Numbered from the stretch's first letter, positions 1 through 9,532 are shown. The stretch is DNA of 64,000 nt from Amylolactobacillus amylophilus DSM 20533 = JCM 1125 (GCF_001936335.1 NZ_CP018888.1:1-64000), one strand, 5' to 3'. Made by a program: numbers and translations. Notes: a model not told the origin generated them from the sequence alone.

Positions 1-516
1 AGTAAGTTTTCAACTAAATCAAGGATAGTTGAGTCAATATTATGGTCTTTCAGCTCACCTTTCATTGACTCAATGATTGGAGTGATATAACTTAAAGTGA
101 AATGAAAAAATGTTTTTCATGATATCGATTAAGAATACAGACCAAAAAAGCAAATTCTAGTAATTTGTAGTGATTGGTGGCCGAGACAAAGCAGCCCTCC
201 AAAGTAACAAAGTCATCTTGAGCTAGTCTCCTGTTGGAAAGAATAGTTCCAAGCTGAGGTTTGCCAATAACTCGTTTAGTTCTGGTTCGTCTAATGTTAA
301 CCATGAATCATCAATCGGTCGATCGGCAATAAAACTTTCAGTTAGTATTTGAGCCAATTGCGGTAGTACCTGTCGTCTCTGTCGTAGTTCCAAGCTTACA
401 AGAATTTCCGTGAAACCAAAGTTTTCACAGTGTACAGCACTTAATAATCGTTGATTGAGAGCATCATAATTGTCTTGTTGTAGTAAGACTATGTATTGAG
501 AATTAGATTCGTTCAT
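1..516 (-). pseudogene. Decayed gene of unknown function, runs off left edge
   Basis: The first 97 codons from the ATG at 516 are open and end with a TAG at 223. Reading then makes sense only by switching frame: residues such as LAQDDFVTLEGCF follow in a second frame down to about 110, and a third frame carries HFTLSYITPIIES to the window edge. That is at least two or three frameshifts in one former gene. I do not recognise the family. The ATG directly follows the stop of the upstream gene (TAG-ATG), so it was probably the last gene of a minus-strand operon with the two entries below. An alternative is a short intact 97-aa protein followed by unrelated sequence. Confidence 0.45.
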
Positions 517-1038
517 CTATGATCCCTCTGATTCATTAAGTTTCTTAACAAGCATTCGTAGCACCAAGATTGTGTGGTAGTAGTGTACGCAGTTATGCAG
601 ATCTTGATTCTCTGCAAGTACTTGTTCGAAGAACTCAGTAACCTTGGTCAGGCCCTTTGCAAAGAGTGGTGGATACTCCTCAAGAATTGCACAGCAAAGT
701 AGAATTTCCGCGAGTATATCCAGCATGGATTCTTGTAGTGCATAGAATAATACTATTCTCAAGTATTTGCTGAAAACAATCCTTAGCCTAGTTTTAATTT
801 TTGCTTTACCAAGTAAAGACAAATAAAGTACCATGTGGGTGGCTTCGTAGATGTTGGCAATGGTTTGTGAGGGATCCGTGAGGTGTAGTACCAGATTGGA
901 CCGCTCAAATTGATGCTCGATATTCTGATTAGAATCATCACGGAAGACCGCTTCATAGCACTTGACTTCAAATTTCTGCATTGCTGTTAATTGCACTTTG
1001 TCTAACACAGCATCTAACCTGAAAGCATATTCATTCAA
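517..1038 (-). CDS. Hypothetical protein, 173 aa
   Basis: An open frame of 173 codons, mostly helical in appearance, rich in Leu, Glu and aromatic residues, with no signal peptide, no clear membrane segment and no motif I recognise. Its ATG overlaps the stop of the decayed gene upstream (TGAATG arrangement) and its TAG abuts the ATG of the decayed gene downstream, so all three look like one translationally coupled operon. No good Shine-Dalgarno sequence is seen. Since both neighbours are wrecked, this frame may be open only by chance and the protein may have no remaining role. Confidence 0.4.
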   Translation of the reverse strand: MNEYAFRLDAVLDKVQLTAMQKFEVKCYEAVFRDDSNQNIEHQFERSNLVLHLTDPSQTIANIYEATHMVLYLSLLGKAKIKTRLRIVFSKYLRIVLFYALQESMLDILAEILLCCAILEEYPPLFAKGLTKVTEFFEQVLAENQDLHNCVHYYHTILVLRMLVKKLNESEGS

Positions 1039-1554
1039 CTTGGACTATTAGTACTCGACATCCCTCTCTGATAAATTAAGGCAAGATATTTGATAGGTAT
1101 CAGCTTGATATCCTGCTTCTTGTCGTCAAAATAGCAACTGTAAAGCGCTGATTCATTCGAGCAACCTCGGCGGAATCTGTATTCAACCAAAATATTGAGA
1201 GAAAAGTAACTCTGATTTAATCTTCAACTGGAAATCGGCTTCATCAGTCACCCCGGTCATCTGGTAGTGAAATTGGCTTTTCGCAATATCAAAAAAGGCT
1301 AGATTTGTTTCTAGCCAATTCGTTAATTGAGTACTTAATATTAAAAAATTAGGAACATTATGATTAGATACCAGTAGTAATATCTGGCTTTGTCTTTTTG
1401 GATGCTCCATTAAACACAATTCCGGATTTATAAATCATGATAAACCTGACTTGTCCTTCTGATTCTGAAACAGTTAAACGTTTGTTAGCTCTTTCCAGCT
1501 TGTCGCCGATAATTAGGGTCTTATTATCTCTGTCAAAATTAAATTCATCGTCAT
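1035..1554 (-). pseudogene. Decayed gene of unknown function, several frameshifts
   Basis: A GGAGG site precedes an ATG at 1554, but that frame stops after 13 codons. A coherent reading needs three frames in turn: DEFNFDRDNKTLIIGD from about 1549, then EHPKRQSQILLLVSNHNV and on to 1183, then EYRFRRGCSNESALYSCYF to a TGA at 1035-1037. The last switch falls at a short T tract near 1190. Total length would be about 170 residues. The family is not recognised. It heads the decayed minus-strand operon that continues to the left edge. Confidence 0.5.
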
Positions 1555-1692
1555 CCCTCCATCATGATTATGTCAAGTATACTAATATTTGCCGTTTTCC
1601 TTTTTAAATAATTTTAATATTCTCCTTTTTTAATTATTATAAAACTTCATTTAACATTGTCAACAAAAAGTTAGCTGGTCTTATTTATCTCC

Positions 1693-3058
1693 TCAGGCCT
1701 TTGGATAAAAGTTCTTTAGGATACCATCGTTGCCGAGCTTACCCCAACTGAAGATTTTATGTTGGTATGCAACCGGTAAGAAACCACGGAGTGGCGACTC
1801 TACCTTGATGGTTTCACCATGAACAAATTCCTGAATTCCTCATCAGAATTCAATTTAATAAACGGTACTGAATCGGGATCCAGTATCTGCACTAGTTGAT
1901 GGTGTGGTAAGAAGCGCTTCTTCTTCAGTTCACCAAGTTCTAAGCCATTTCTGAGTATTCTGAGTCCCTTAATTGCTGCTGGGTTAATGATAGGCAGGAA
2001 TACATGATTATTGGATATGGTTGGCTGTCTCTTGCCACTGAGCAGATCAGTTTGTTTAATCTTGGCAAAAAATTCTCGAATGGCATCTTGATCGAATACA
2101 TTTTTTCTTGAGTCAAAGGCCATTAGCTGTGCTGCTACATGCGATTCATTCGCTGCCACAGCTGAACTTTTCTCTAGTATTGCGACAAATTGTCCCTCGC
2201 CGAAATTTCTCTGGGGCCAGAAACGGGCGGTATATCTTAACTCAGCATTACCAGTTGTCCCCCACTCTGGGTGGCCCGGATCAAACTCTGCCCTTGTTTG
2301 AATCGGAACCAGTTTCATATCTGAAAATTGACCAAGTAAATATTCAACAATTTGTTCATTTCTTCGGGAGAAAATGTGCACGTTGAATATATTAGTCGAC
2401 CACCTGGCCGTAACATCGCATAAGCGGCGGAAACTATTTCCTGCTGTCTAATTTGACATGTTGCGACATAATCTGGACTCCAATACTTGACGGGCTACCG
2501 GGTCCTTTCTAAACATACCTTCACCAGAACAGGGCGCATCCACCACGATTTTATCGAAAAAGCCGGTGAAATACGGGACTAGTCGCGCCGGACTTTCGTT
2601 CAATACCAAAGAATTTTGAATTCCCCAACGCTCAACATTTTCTAATAGTGTTTTTGCCCGCGACTGGTTAATCTCATTTGCAACAAGTACCCTTGCTGGT
2701 GCAACCCACTCGCCAGTTGGGTCGTCTTACCACCTGGTGCCGCACAGAGATCGAGCACTCGTTCTCCAGGGTGAACAGCGGCAGCCTCTGCAACAAACAT
2801 GGCGGCTGGGTCCTGGGAATAAACATAGCCAGCAAGCTGCTCTATGCTATGACCATCTATTTGCCCGACATAGGCATCTTTAATCAGTGCCAACTTTTCG
2901 GTCAGGTCTTGTTTAACATCTTTATAGCCTGACTTGAGTGGGTTTAAGCGAAATGCCTTTTTGGTGGGCTCTTGTAGTGCATTAAACAACTTGTTGGCCT
3001 CATCGCTCCCTAAGAGACCAGTAAATTTTTCAGTAAACTCAATGGGTAAATCAATCAT
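1693..3058 (-). pseudogene. rsmF: Broken 16S rRNA (cytosine-C5) methyltransferase, RsmF/YebU-NOL1/NOP2/sun family
   Basis: The N-terminal 125 codons are intact and show the RNA methyltransferase start and the SAM-binding motif LDLCAAPGGKT near residue 105. The frame is then lost at about 2660. Later pieces in other frames carry the motif IV region VVDAPCSGEGMFRKDP (about 2500-2560), a 193-codon C-terminal stretch (1800-2381), and finally the family's typical tail SWGKLGNDGILKNFYPKA ending with TGA at 1693-1695. At least three or four frameshifts are needed. The intact enzyme would methylate cytosine in 16S rRNA. Its ATG overlaps the stop of the preceding membrane protein gene. Confidence 0.85.
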
Positions 3059-4035
3059 TTTATATCTAATCCTTTATTGACTTTTTTGGTAGTACTTTTC
3101 GGTAGCACAATCATCGAGAAGTTAATATTCAAGATTACAAGCAAAATTACTAATAGCCATACATATTGGCTGATTTGACTGAAGTAAAAGAAGTAGTGGG
3201 AAATAATTAGTGCCAGACCTGCCAAAACCAGGGTAAAGCCACCAAAGCGAATTACGATGTTGGTCTGTAGGCTTTGGAATAGACTATCTCGAAGTTCTGT
3301 ATTCTTGTTAGCCCTTCTTGTGCCAATCCCAAGTAAAGTCGCAACCACCAAACCCACAAGAATAGAGAACACGGCCAGTGCGAAAAGATAAACGGGCTGT
3401 TGTCTATCCTGCATAATCTTTTGGATGAAGCGGGGTTGCTTTACTTTACCACCGATATGATGAGCGATGCTCGAATATTGTTTCTGAGAAAGGCCATCAA
3501 TTACCAGTGTGTAATCATTTAAAAAATTCTTATTCGTGGTTTGGTGCAGACCGGTGGTGATGTAGTAATTATCCTTTTGATAACCTTCACGCAAACTGCC
3601 AACTACAGAGATATAGCGATTATCATACAAAATATACGGGTTACCCTGAATCTCCTCCACATCGGCGGAAGAGTATTTCGTGTACAAAGCAAACGGAATG
3701 ATTCCGTCAAAATCGCTTTTTGTAAGGAAACGGCCCTTCTCAATGGGTAATTTTGTCAAATCAAAATTAGACCAGACCAAAATCTGACTGTTCTCTGTTT
3801 TATTGGTCAGCTGAATTTGGACCTTTTCCTTAGCATAATTCTGATCAACGTAAGCCAATAATTGCTTAATTGGGACTTTGTTCAGTGTTGTAATTTCTTT
3901 TGCCGAGGTTGAAAGTCCGTTTGTCGCAAGTGTCAATTCAGCGTTATTCGCTTGCACACGCGAAACCAATAGGCCTAGCAGCAAGAAGCTTAGGAATAGC
4001 GTAAAGTACAAAATGTTTTTCTTCAGATTAGACAT
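3055..4035 (-). CDS. Membrane protein with large extracytoplasmic domain, ABC-permease-like
   Basis: 326 aa. A hydrophobic N-terminal helix (about residues 9-28) is followed by a roughly 185-residue polar, probably extracellular domain and three C-terminal membrane helices (about 214-237, 262-282 and 288-308). This layout resembles a half-size MacB/FtsX-type permease with its extracellular core domain, but no FtsX signature is clear and no ATPase gene is adjacent. It starts 2 bases after the methyltransferase-like gene and overlaps the broken rsmF by 4 bases, so all three form one transcription unit. Function unknown. Confidence 0.6.
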   Translation of the reverse strand: MSNLKKNILYFTLFLSFLLLGLLVSRVQANNAELTLATNGLSTSAKEITTLNKVPIKQLLAYVDQNYAKEKVQIQLTNKTENSQILVWSNFDLTKLPIEKGRFLTKSDFDGIIPFALYTKYSSADVEEIQGNPYILYDNRYISVVGSLREGYQKDNYYITTGLHQTTNKNFLNDYTLVIDGLSQKQYSSIAHHIGGKVKQPRFIQKIMQDRQQPVYLFALAVFSILVGLVVATLLGIGTRRANKNTELRDSLFQSLQTNIVIRFGGFTLVLAGLALIISHYFFYFSQISQYVWLLVILLVILNINFSMIVLPKSTTKKVNKGLDIK

Positions 4036-4037
4036 AA

Positions 4038-4775
4038 TTACTCAACTTTCAGAATTTTCTCGTTGATGAAATCAAAGCTTTTGAAGCTGCGGTTAATGGC
4101 AGCACTAATAGTTGAAACCTTTGCTGTACGCCAAAATGCAGTTGAATTAGTCGCACCACCGCGTTCTCCCACCATCAATAATAAAGGTTTTCGCGGTAAG
4201 TTTCTATAAGCTTCGAGCAAAGCAATATCGGCATCGCCGAAATTAGGCGCCCAGGCCAGAATCACGAAATCCGCGACTGTGGCATAGCGAATGAGCGCCT
4301 CGATAGCTGTTAGCCTGGTTACCGGCGCAAAGTTCCTGGCGCCTGTCGCACTAGTTACGCTCCACGACAGGTCATCTGTTGCAACCATGTTAACTCCTAC
4401 ATCTTGAAAGGCTTTCGTCCACTGGGCATTTCCGGCCATTATTTCAAGGCCATCATGCAGATGATATTTCATCGCAATTAATTCCGCCGTGGTCAAGTTT
4501 GGAATCGACCAGAGACCAAATTCTTGCGCGAGGTAATTGCGAAGATTATTCAATAGCTGATTGATCACCTTAATTTCAAGTTCTTTCGTTGGCGCCTGTT
4601 CACACAGTCTCTCCAGCTTGTCCGGCAAAAAGCCGATATCTGCTAGATGCTTTTTGGGAATTCGCTGGTCGCCTAGAATGGTAGTTAACTCGTTAATTTG
4701 ATGCACCTGCTTCGTTACATCTTGTAATCCGATTTCTTGTGCTAACCAGTTTAATTTAGCTAAATATTTCATCAA
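4038..4775 (-). CDS. SAM-dependent methyltransferase-like protein, 245 aa
   Basis: The first ~100 residues are helical. The region around LEIMAGNAQWTKAFQDVG (about 110-127), followed by ATDDLSW, fits a Rossmann-type SAM pocket: a glycine-containing first strand and an acidic residue ending the second strand. A following segment, FVILAWAPNFGD, resembles the substrate/catalytic loop of such enzymes. I recognise the general fold, not a specific substrate. It leads a unit with the permease-like gene and the broken rsmF. Cytoplasmic; no signal sequence. Confidence 0.5.
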   Translation of the reverse strand: MMKYLAKLNWLAQEIGLQDVTKQVHQINELTTILGDQRIPKKHLADIGFLPDKLERLCEQAPTKELEIKVINQLLNNLRNYLAQEFGLWSIPNLTTAELIAMKYHLHDGLEIMAGNAQWTKAFQDVGVNMVATDDLSWSVTSATGARNFAPVTRLTAIEALIRYATVADFVILAWAPNFGDADIALLEAYRNLPRKPLLLMVGERGGATNSTAFWRTAKVSTISAAINRSFKSFDFINEKILKVE

Positions 4776-4856
4776 TCTTCACCTTTGAGAGATTTTAACA
4801 TGCAGAACCGTCAAAATCAGTTATAATATATTGTAATACAAATGAGGAGCTAGCTG

Positions 4857-5438
4857 ATGACAACTAATAAATATGCAAAAGAAAACACCGAGAATGACTC
4901 ACTCTTTAAATGGTTCCTACAAGTCATAGTATTAGCTCTAATATTTCTCGGCGCATATTTTCTTGTATTTAAGTTCGTCCTTTCAAACGAAATTGTCTCT
5001 GGGCCCTCGATGGAGCCAACTTTTAAAGACGGCGATCGCTTGATTGCTAACAGACACCCAACCATTAATCGCTACGACGTTGTAGTACTCGATGCACCAG
5101 ACAGTCCTGGTACATTATACATCAAGCGCGTGATTGGCCTTCCAGGAGATACGATTAGTTCTAAGAACGATGTAACATACATCAACGGTAAAGCAGTCAA
5201 GGAGCCTTACCTTGATGAATACAAGAAAGATTTGCCCGAGGGGCAGCAATTTACAGCAGATTTCAGTTTGCAATCTATCTTTGGCGTAGAGAAAGTTCCG
5301 GCAGATTCCTACTTTGTAATGGGTGATAACAGAAATGTCAGTCGGGACAGCCGGATGATTGGCTTCATCAAAAAATCGGCGATTGAGGGTAAGGTCAAGT
5401 TCAGGTATTTCCCCTTCACTAGAATGCAGTTCTATTAA
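4857..5438 (+). CDS. lepB: Signal peptidase I
   Basis: 193 aa, type I (S26) signal peptidase, which cuts signal peptides from secreted pre-proteins outside the membrane. One N-terminal membrane helix (about residues 18-41) anchors it. The catalytic serine is in GPSMEPT (Ser51) and the general-base lysine in YIKR (Lys90). The conserved GDNR...S.DSR box lies near residues 157-166. The ATG has a strong GAGGAG site 7 bases upstream, and a TATAAT hexamer at 4822-4827 is a plausible -10 element. It is divergently placed from the methyltransferase-like gene. Confidence 0.95.
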   Translation: MTTNKYAKENTENDSLFKWFLQVIVLALIFLGAYFLVFKFVLSNEIVSGPSMEPTFKDGDRLIANRHPTINRYDVVVLDAPDSPGTLYIKRVIGLPGDTISSKNDVTYINGKAVKEPYLDEYKKDLPEGQQFTADFSLQSIFGVEKVPADSYFVMGDNRNVSRDSRMIGFIKKSAIEGKVKFRYFPFTRMQFY

Positions 5439-5494
5439 TTTTATTTTGCAGTGAAAATTGCTAAAATTAATTTATATTAGATGAGGTGATAAAG

Positions 5495-5677
5495 ATGAAT
5501 CCAGATAATTTGTCAGACTTAATTGTTGAGTACCAAAGAAAACATTCAATGAACGATGCAGGATTGGCCTTTGCCAGCCACCTAGCAGTTGAGAAAATTC
5601 ACGGCATGAAGACTGGTGAGGCCGACGCGTCGGAAGCTGAGATTAGTCAGCTACTTGACTTCATTCAACGTAATTAG
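5495..5677 (+). CDS. Small protein of the LBP_cg2779 type, 60 aa
   Basis: A 60-residue acidic protein with a YQRKHSMND...LAFASHLAVEKIHGMK core, matching my recollection of the short LBP_cg2779 family found in lactobacilli. Function unknown. I chose the ATG at 5495 because GAGGTGAT lies just upstream at the right distance; an ATA three codons earlier is unlikely. It lies 56 bases after lepB and may be cotranscribed with it. It ends directly at a strong hairpin shared with the convergent tautomerase gene. Confidence 0.7.
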   Translation: MNPDNLSDLIVEYQRKHSMNDAGLAFASHLAVEKIHGMKTGEADASEAEISQLLDFIQRN

Positions 5678-5722
5678 AAAAGGTTCAAATTTGATTACTA
5701 TTAATCAAGTTTGAACCTTTTT
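5678..5722. terminator. Bidirectional terminator
   Basis: A near-perfect inverted repeat of about 20 bases (AAAGGTTCAAATTTGATTA pairing with its complement at 5702-5721) with a 4-base loop, A-rich on one side and T-rich on the other. It serves both the plus-strand small gene and the minus-strand tautomerase, whose last codons lie inside the stem. Confidence 0.85.
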
Positions 5723-5910
5723 GGTTTATTCAGCGCTTTTGAGCACTCCACCCACACTGTAGTGTTCTTTTTCATCTCGTTTAGAACAATATGGACGTGT
5801 TCTGCGGGTGCACCAGTATTCTTCACGATTGCTGCAGTAACCTCCTCAACCATCTTACTTAGTTGTTCAGCCGAACGTCCTTCAATTAAATCAATGTGTA
5901 CTAGAGGCAT
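5701..5910 (-). CDS. 4-oxalocrotonate tautomerase family protein
   Basis: 69 aa, the usual size of this family. After Met removal the N-terminal proline (MPLVHIDLIEGRS) would be the catalytic base, and the β-α-β layout with a HVHIVLNEM strand is typical. Such proteins catalyse keto-enol tautomerisation; the physiological substrate in lactobacilli is not known. An AGGAGTAGGGATCATG start region supports the ATG. Single gene, convergent with the small protein gene through a shared hairpin. Confidence 0.85.
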   Translation of the reverse strand: MPLVHIDLIEGRSAEQLSKMVEEVTAAIVKNTGAPAEHVHIVLNEMKKNTTVWVECSKALNKPKRFKLD

Positions 5911-5994
5911 GATCCCTACTCCTTTATTATTATTTATTGTCCTATTCTAGCATTTTAGGCAGCTTTTGCCAAAAAACAGCTGGGGTTTATCAAG

Positions 5995-6562
5995 CTAACG
6001 TTTCGCTGCGTCGAAACGCTCTTTCACGGCGAGAATATCTTCTCGTTTTTTTATATCTGCTTTTAAAGTACGCAACTCCTCTTCACGCCGATTCAGTTCG
6101 AGGTTACGTCTCATCATTCGGTTATTTAGCTGTAATTCACGCAAAATCTGTGCCTGTATCTCGTCGCCGGTCAGCGCACCAGCAGCATCCTGCTTCATGA
6201 TGGTCTTTTGCATGGCACGAATAACAATGTAAACGGCGATTGCGGTAATCAAGAAATTGATTAATTGGCTAATAAAATGCCCCCAGCTGATTACTATCTG
6301 GCCTTGCCCCCAAAACGAGCTTCTGGTTAACCAACAGCACAGATTTACCTGTTATTTTCGAAATGATTGGATCGAATAAATCCGTGATGAATGCCTGAAT
6401 CACCTTCGACAGTGCATTACCAACTAGGAAACCAACGGCAAAGTTGACGATATTCCCGGTAGCGAGGAAATCTCGAAAATCGTTGAAGACGTGGACAGAT
6501 TTTTCACCGATTGCACTATCTATCTGTGCTTGCTTCTGATTTTGACTACTTCTTTTTTCCAA
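5995..6562 (-). pseudogene. mscL: Large-conductance mechanosensitive channel, frameshifted
   Basis: The first part holds the first membrane helix of MscL (NIVNFAVGFLVGNALSKVI, and DLFDPIIS). At about 6310 the frame is lost at a run of four G. The second half (SWGHFISQLINFLITAIAV, second helix) continues in another frame to 5995. One single-base indel separates the two. The likely start is TTG at 6562 behind AAAAGGAG. The C-terminal tail is unusually long (about 60 charged, coiled-coil-like residues). Intact MscL opens on hypo-osmotic shock. A sequencing error or a reversible G-tract slip cannot be excluded. Confidence 0.75.
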
Positions 6563-6641
6563 AAAGTTCCAACTCCTTTTCAACTTGTTCAATTTAACAT
6601 ATTTATGTAAATATTTGGTGAATTTCAGCTTAAGTTTGCCA

Positions 6642-6667
6642 TAAAAAAAGGCCATGTGGCCTTTTTT
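6642..6667 (-). terminator. Terminator of pepT
   Basis: The perfect palindrome AAAGGCCATGTGGCCTTTT with a T run on the minus strand, just downstream of the pepT stop codon. Confidence 0.85.
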
Positions 6668-6674
6668 GTATATA

Positions 6675-7907
6675 CTACTTGTTCGTGTTCAACTCGCTAA
6701 TTTTCAGCAGTACATCTACTGCCTTTTCCATAGACTGCAGGGCCACATATTCATACCGACCGTGCATATTCTCGCCACCGGCAAACAGGTTTGGTGTTGG
6801 TAGTCCCATAAATGAAATCTTAGAGCCATCAGTTCCACCACGAACTGGTTCCTCATCTGGCTCAATACCGAGCGCACACATGGCATTCTCTGCCAGTTCA
6901 ACTACATCCATATGATCCTTCATCACCTCAACCATGTTGAAGTATTGTTCGACCATCGTTGTCTTGATACGTGGCTCAGCAAATTTTTGATTAATTTCCT
7001 TTGCAATATCAAGTACGAGTTGGCGGCGACGATTGAGCCCCGCGCGCTCAAAGTCCCGGATGATGTAGTCCATGTGGGCATCCTCGGCTGTGCCGTTTAG
7101 ATTAAGTAGGTGGAAGAATCCCTCTCGCCCTTCAGTAGTTTCGGCACGTTCAGCAGCTGGCAAGCTGTTATGGAAATCAATTGCCAGCTGAATTGCACTA
7201 ACCATTTTCCCCTTTGCTTCACTAGGATGGACATTTGTTCCTTGAATATCGACTTTCAGGCCGATCGCACTGAATGTTTCGAATTCAAGCTGGCCCACAG
7301 GGCCGCCATCAACCGTGTAGGCGAAATCAGCGCCAAAGTCAGCAACATCAAATTTATCTGCACCCGTACCGATTTCCTCGTCGGGACCAAAGGCCACACG
7401 AATTTTGCCGTGTTCAATCTCTGGCCGTACGATGAGGTATTCGGCCAAAGTCATGATTTCCGCCACACCAGCTTTATCATCTGCGCCTAAGAGCGTGGTT
7501 CCGTCAGTCGTGATTAGCGTCTGTCCTGCATATTTCTTTAGGCTAGGGAAAGAACTTGGATCAAGTTTGAATTCACTCTCGCCAAGATTGATGACACTTT
7601 GGCCGTCGTAATTTTCGACGATTTGGGGATTAATATTCTCCGAATTGAAATCGGCCGTATCGACGTGACTGATAAAGCCGATGACTGGCACGTCCTTAGT
7701 TGTCGTTGCGGGAATTGTCGCTGTCACATAACCATTAACTTTATTATATTTAACCTCAGCCAAGCCCAATTGTTCTAATTCTGCGACTAACTTTTGCAGG
7801 AAAACAACTTGATTTTGTGTTGAAGGGACGCTATTTGAGTATTCATCTGAGCGGGTGTTCTCCTTCACGTAGCCCAGAAAACGTGGTAATAAAGTTTCGT
7901 ATTTCAT
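6675..7907 (-). CDS. pepT: Peptidase T (tripeptide aminopeptidase)
   Basis: 410 aa, the family's normal length, M20B zinc peptidase that removes the N-terminal residue of tripeptides in the cytoplasm. Visible metal/catalytic motifs are [10 protein letters not shown] (near residue 80), [10 protein letters not shown] (near 142) and [12 protein letters not shown] (near 173); [11 protein letters not shown] and [13 protein letters not shown] are the C-terminal motifs. Single gene with its own terminator. It supplies amino acids from imported peptides, typical of lactic acid bacteria. Confidence 0.95.
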   Translation of the reverse strand: MKYETLLPRFLGYVKENTRSDEYSNSVPSTQNQVVFLQKLVAELEQLGLAEVKYNKVNGYVTATIPATTTKDVPVIGFISHVDTADFNSENINPQIVENYDGQSVINLGESEFKLDPSSFPSLKKYAGQTLITTDGTTLLGADDKAGVAEIMTLAEYLIVRPEIEHGKIRVAFGPDEEIGTGADKFDVADFGADFAYTVDGGPVGQLEFETFSAIGLKVDIQGTNVHPSEAKGKMVSAIQLAIDFHNSLPAAERAETTEGREGFFHLLNLNGTAEDAHMDYIIRDFERAGLNRRRQLVLDIAKEINQKFAEPRIKTTMVEQYFNMVEVMKDHMDVVELAENAMCALGIEPDEEPVRGGTDGSKISFMGLPTPNLFAGGENMHGRYEYVALQSMEKAVDVLLKISELNTNK

Positions 7908-7936
7908 CTATTTGCTCCTTATCTGAGAATCGCTGT

Positions 7937-8743
7937 TTAAATAAATTGGTATGGATCAGTGGAAATTTGTGATGGTACAAAGTCGACGCCCCATTTATTA
8001 GCGGCAGACCATTCATTTAATTTATCCGACATCACCCGTTTGAAGATTTGCTCAATATGGTGACCTGGGTCGATTACGGCCAAATTTGCGGCCAGCATAT
8101 CGTGTCCGGTGTGGTAGTATACGTCTCCCGTAATGAAGAGGTCTAACTGATTGGTAATTGCCTGTTGGAAGTACTTTCCGCCGTCACCACCGATTATACC
8201 GACTTTTTGGATTAATTGGTGCGGATTATTGGCAATCAGGCGTAATCCTTCTAATTTAAAAATCTGTTTGATTTTCTCAGCAAAATTAGCTAGTTCAACT
8301 GGTTGTTTCAATACTCCCTTACGTCCAAGACCAATCGGACAACCGTCTTCGTTTAGTTCGAAGGCGAACGGTTTAATTTGCTCTAGCTGTAATTTTTCGG
8401 CGAGCCAATCATTCATGCCATGTTTTGCACAGTCAATGTTTGTATGCGCCGAATAAACTGTGATGTCGTGCTTAATAATCTCAGCATACATTGCGTTTTG
8501 CGGATCCCTGTAATCTAGGTTTTTAGCTGGTTTGAACATGGCAGGATGATGACTAAAGATAAAGTGGATATTCGAGTCGATTGCTTCCTGGACGATTTCT
8601 GGACGCACATCGAGCGTGACCAAAGCCTTAGTAATCCCCTCGTCTGCAGAACCAATCTGCAGTCCGACCGGATCTCCCGGCAGGGCAAGAGACTTGGGTG
8701 CAAATTCCTCGATTTTTGCAATAATTTCTTTAATCTCTGTCAT
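7937..8743 (-). CDS. Nif3-like dinuclear metal centre protein
   Basis: 268 aa, the short form of the family without the inserted PII-like domain. The metal ligands expected for the family are visible: FSHHPAMF (near residue 63), YSAHTNID (near 97), and DPGHHIEQI near the C-terminus. Biochemical role uncertain; bacterial relatives have been linked to GTP cyclohydrolase-like or DNA-related functions without consensus. It overlaps trmK by 14 bases, a pairing conserved in Firmicutes. Confidence 0.9.
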   Translation of the reverse strand: MTEIKEIIAKIEEFAPKSLALPGDPVGLQIGSADEGITKALVTLDVRPEIVQEAIDSNIHFIFSHHPAMFKPAKNLDYRDPQNAMYAEIIKHDITVYSAHTNIDCAKHGMNDWLAEKLQLEQIKPFAFELNEDGCPIGLGRKGVLKQPVELANFAEKIKQIFKLEGLRLIANNPHQLIQKVGIIGGDGGKYFQQAITNQLDLFITGDVYYHTGHDMLAANLAVIDPGHHIEQIFKRVMSDKLNEWSAANKWGVDFVPSQISTDPYQFI

Positions 8744-9434
8744 TTGAAAATAACTCCTCGATTTGCTGCATTTCTTGTTGTACCTCTGTTAATTTTGCTA
8801 AATTACTGGGCGATTCCTTGGCCATTCCTAGGTTGGCCGCCAAAACCTTCAGATAGGCTGCCCGACTACGCCATTTATCCCTGAATGTTGGGCTCATTTC
8901 AGTCATTAATACAGGGCCAAAGAGCAATTGGTTGGGCGACAATTGCCTGATCTTCTTCGCAACTTGTGCCTTAATAATCTCGTATGTGTGGCGTTCGTCC
9001 GCAACGATAGTTTCAGCAATAATATGATAGCGGTGCTCCATCAACCACTGTCGAACCAGTGGTTCATTGATATTTGGTTCCAGAATCAACGTTTCAAATC
9101 TCTGACCAGATGCCAGTGCATCAGTCAGAATTTGCGTGATGAGCTTACCGCCCATGCCGGCGATGATGACGGTGTTGATTTCGTCATCAGGTTCAATTGT
9201 CGAAAGTCCGGGCCCCATTCGAACTAAAATTCGGCCCTCTAGGCCCGCACTCTCAATATTATTCCTTGCGTTCTCTAAAGGTCCTGCACCAATATCGCTG
9301 GCAATCGCAAAGTCAATCTGTTGCTCCTCTACTAGTGCGATTGGTACATACGCATGATCGGTGCCAACATCGGCAACCCTTTGTCCCTGATCGACCATGT
9401 CTGATACTGCTTGTAGGCGGGGAGTTAAAGGCAT
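8730..9434 (-). CDS. trmK: tRNA (adenine(22)-N1)-methyltransferase
   Basis: About 234 aa with the class I SAM fold: VADVGTDHAYVPIALVE is the SAM motif I near the N-terminus and TVIIAGMGGKLI a later strand. TrmK makes m1A22 in tRNA. I prefer the ATG at 9434 (MPLTPRL), which has AGAAAGAAG upstream and matches the family start; a GTG at 9470 would add 12 residues. It follows rpoD and overlaps the Nif3-like gene. Confidence 0.9.
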   Translation of the reverse strand: MPLTPRLQAVSDMVDQGQRVADVGTDHAYVPIALVEEQQIDFAIASDIGAGPLENARNNIESAGLEGRILVRMGPGLSTIEPDDEINTVIIAGMGGKLITQILTDALASGQRFETLILEPNINEPLVRQWLMEHRYHIIAETIVADERHTYEIIKAQVAKKIRQLSPNQLLFGPVLMTEMSPTFRDKWRSRAAYLKVLAANLGMAKESPSNLAKLTEVQQEMQQIEELFSNDRD

Positions 9435-9499
9435 ATTTGCGCTTCTTTCTGCTTTATTTTGCGTTCCCACATGACTATCATTTTAGCATAAAAAGGAAC

Positions 9500-9526
9500 A
9501 AAAAAAGCCCCATTCCGGGGCAAATT
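9500..9526 (-). terminator. Terminator after rpoD
   Basis: The stem GCCCC/GGGGC with a 5-base loop and seven T on the minus strand, 7 bases past the rpoD stop. It separates rpoD-dnaG from trmK. Confidence 0.9.
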
Positions 9527-9532
9527 TATTCG

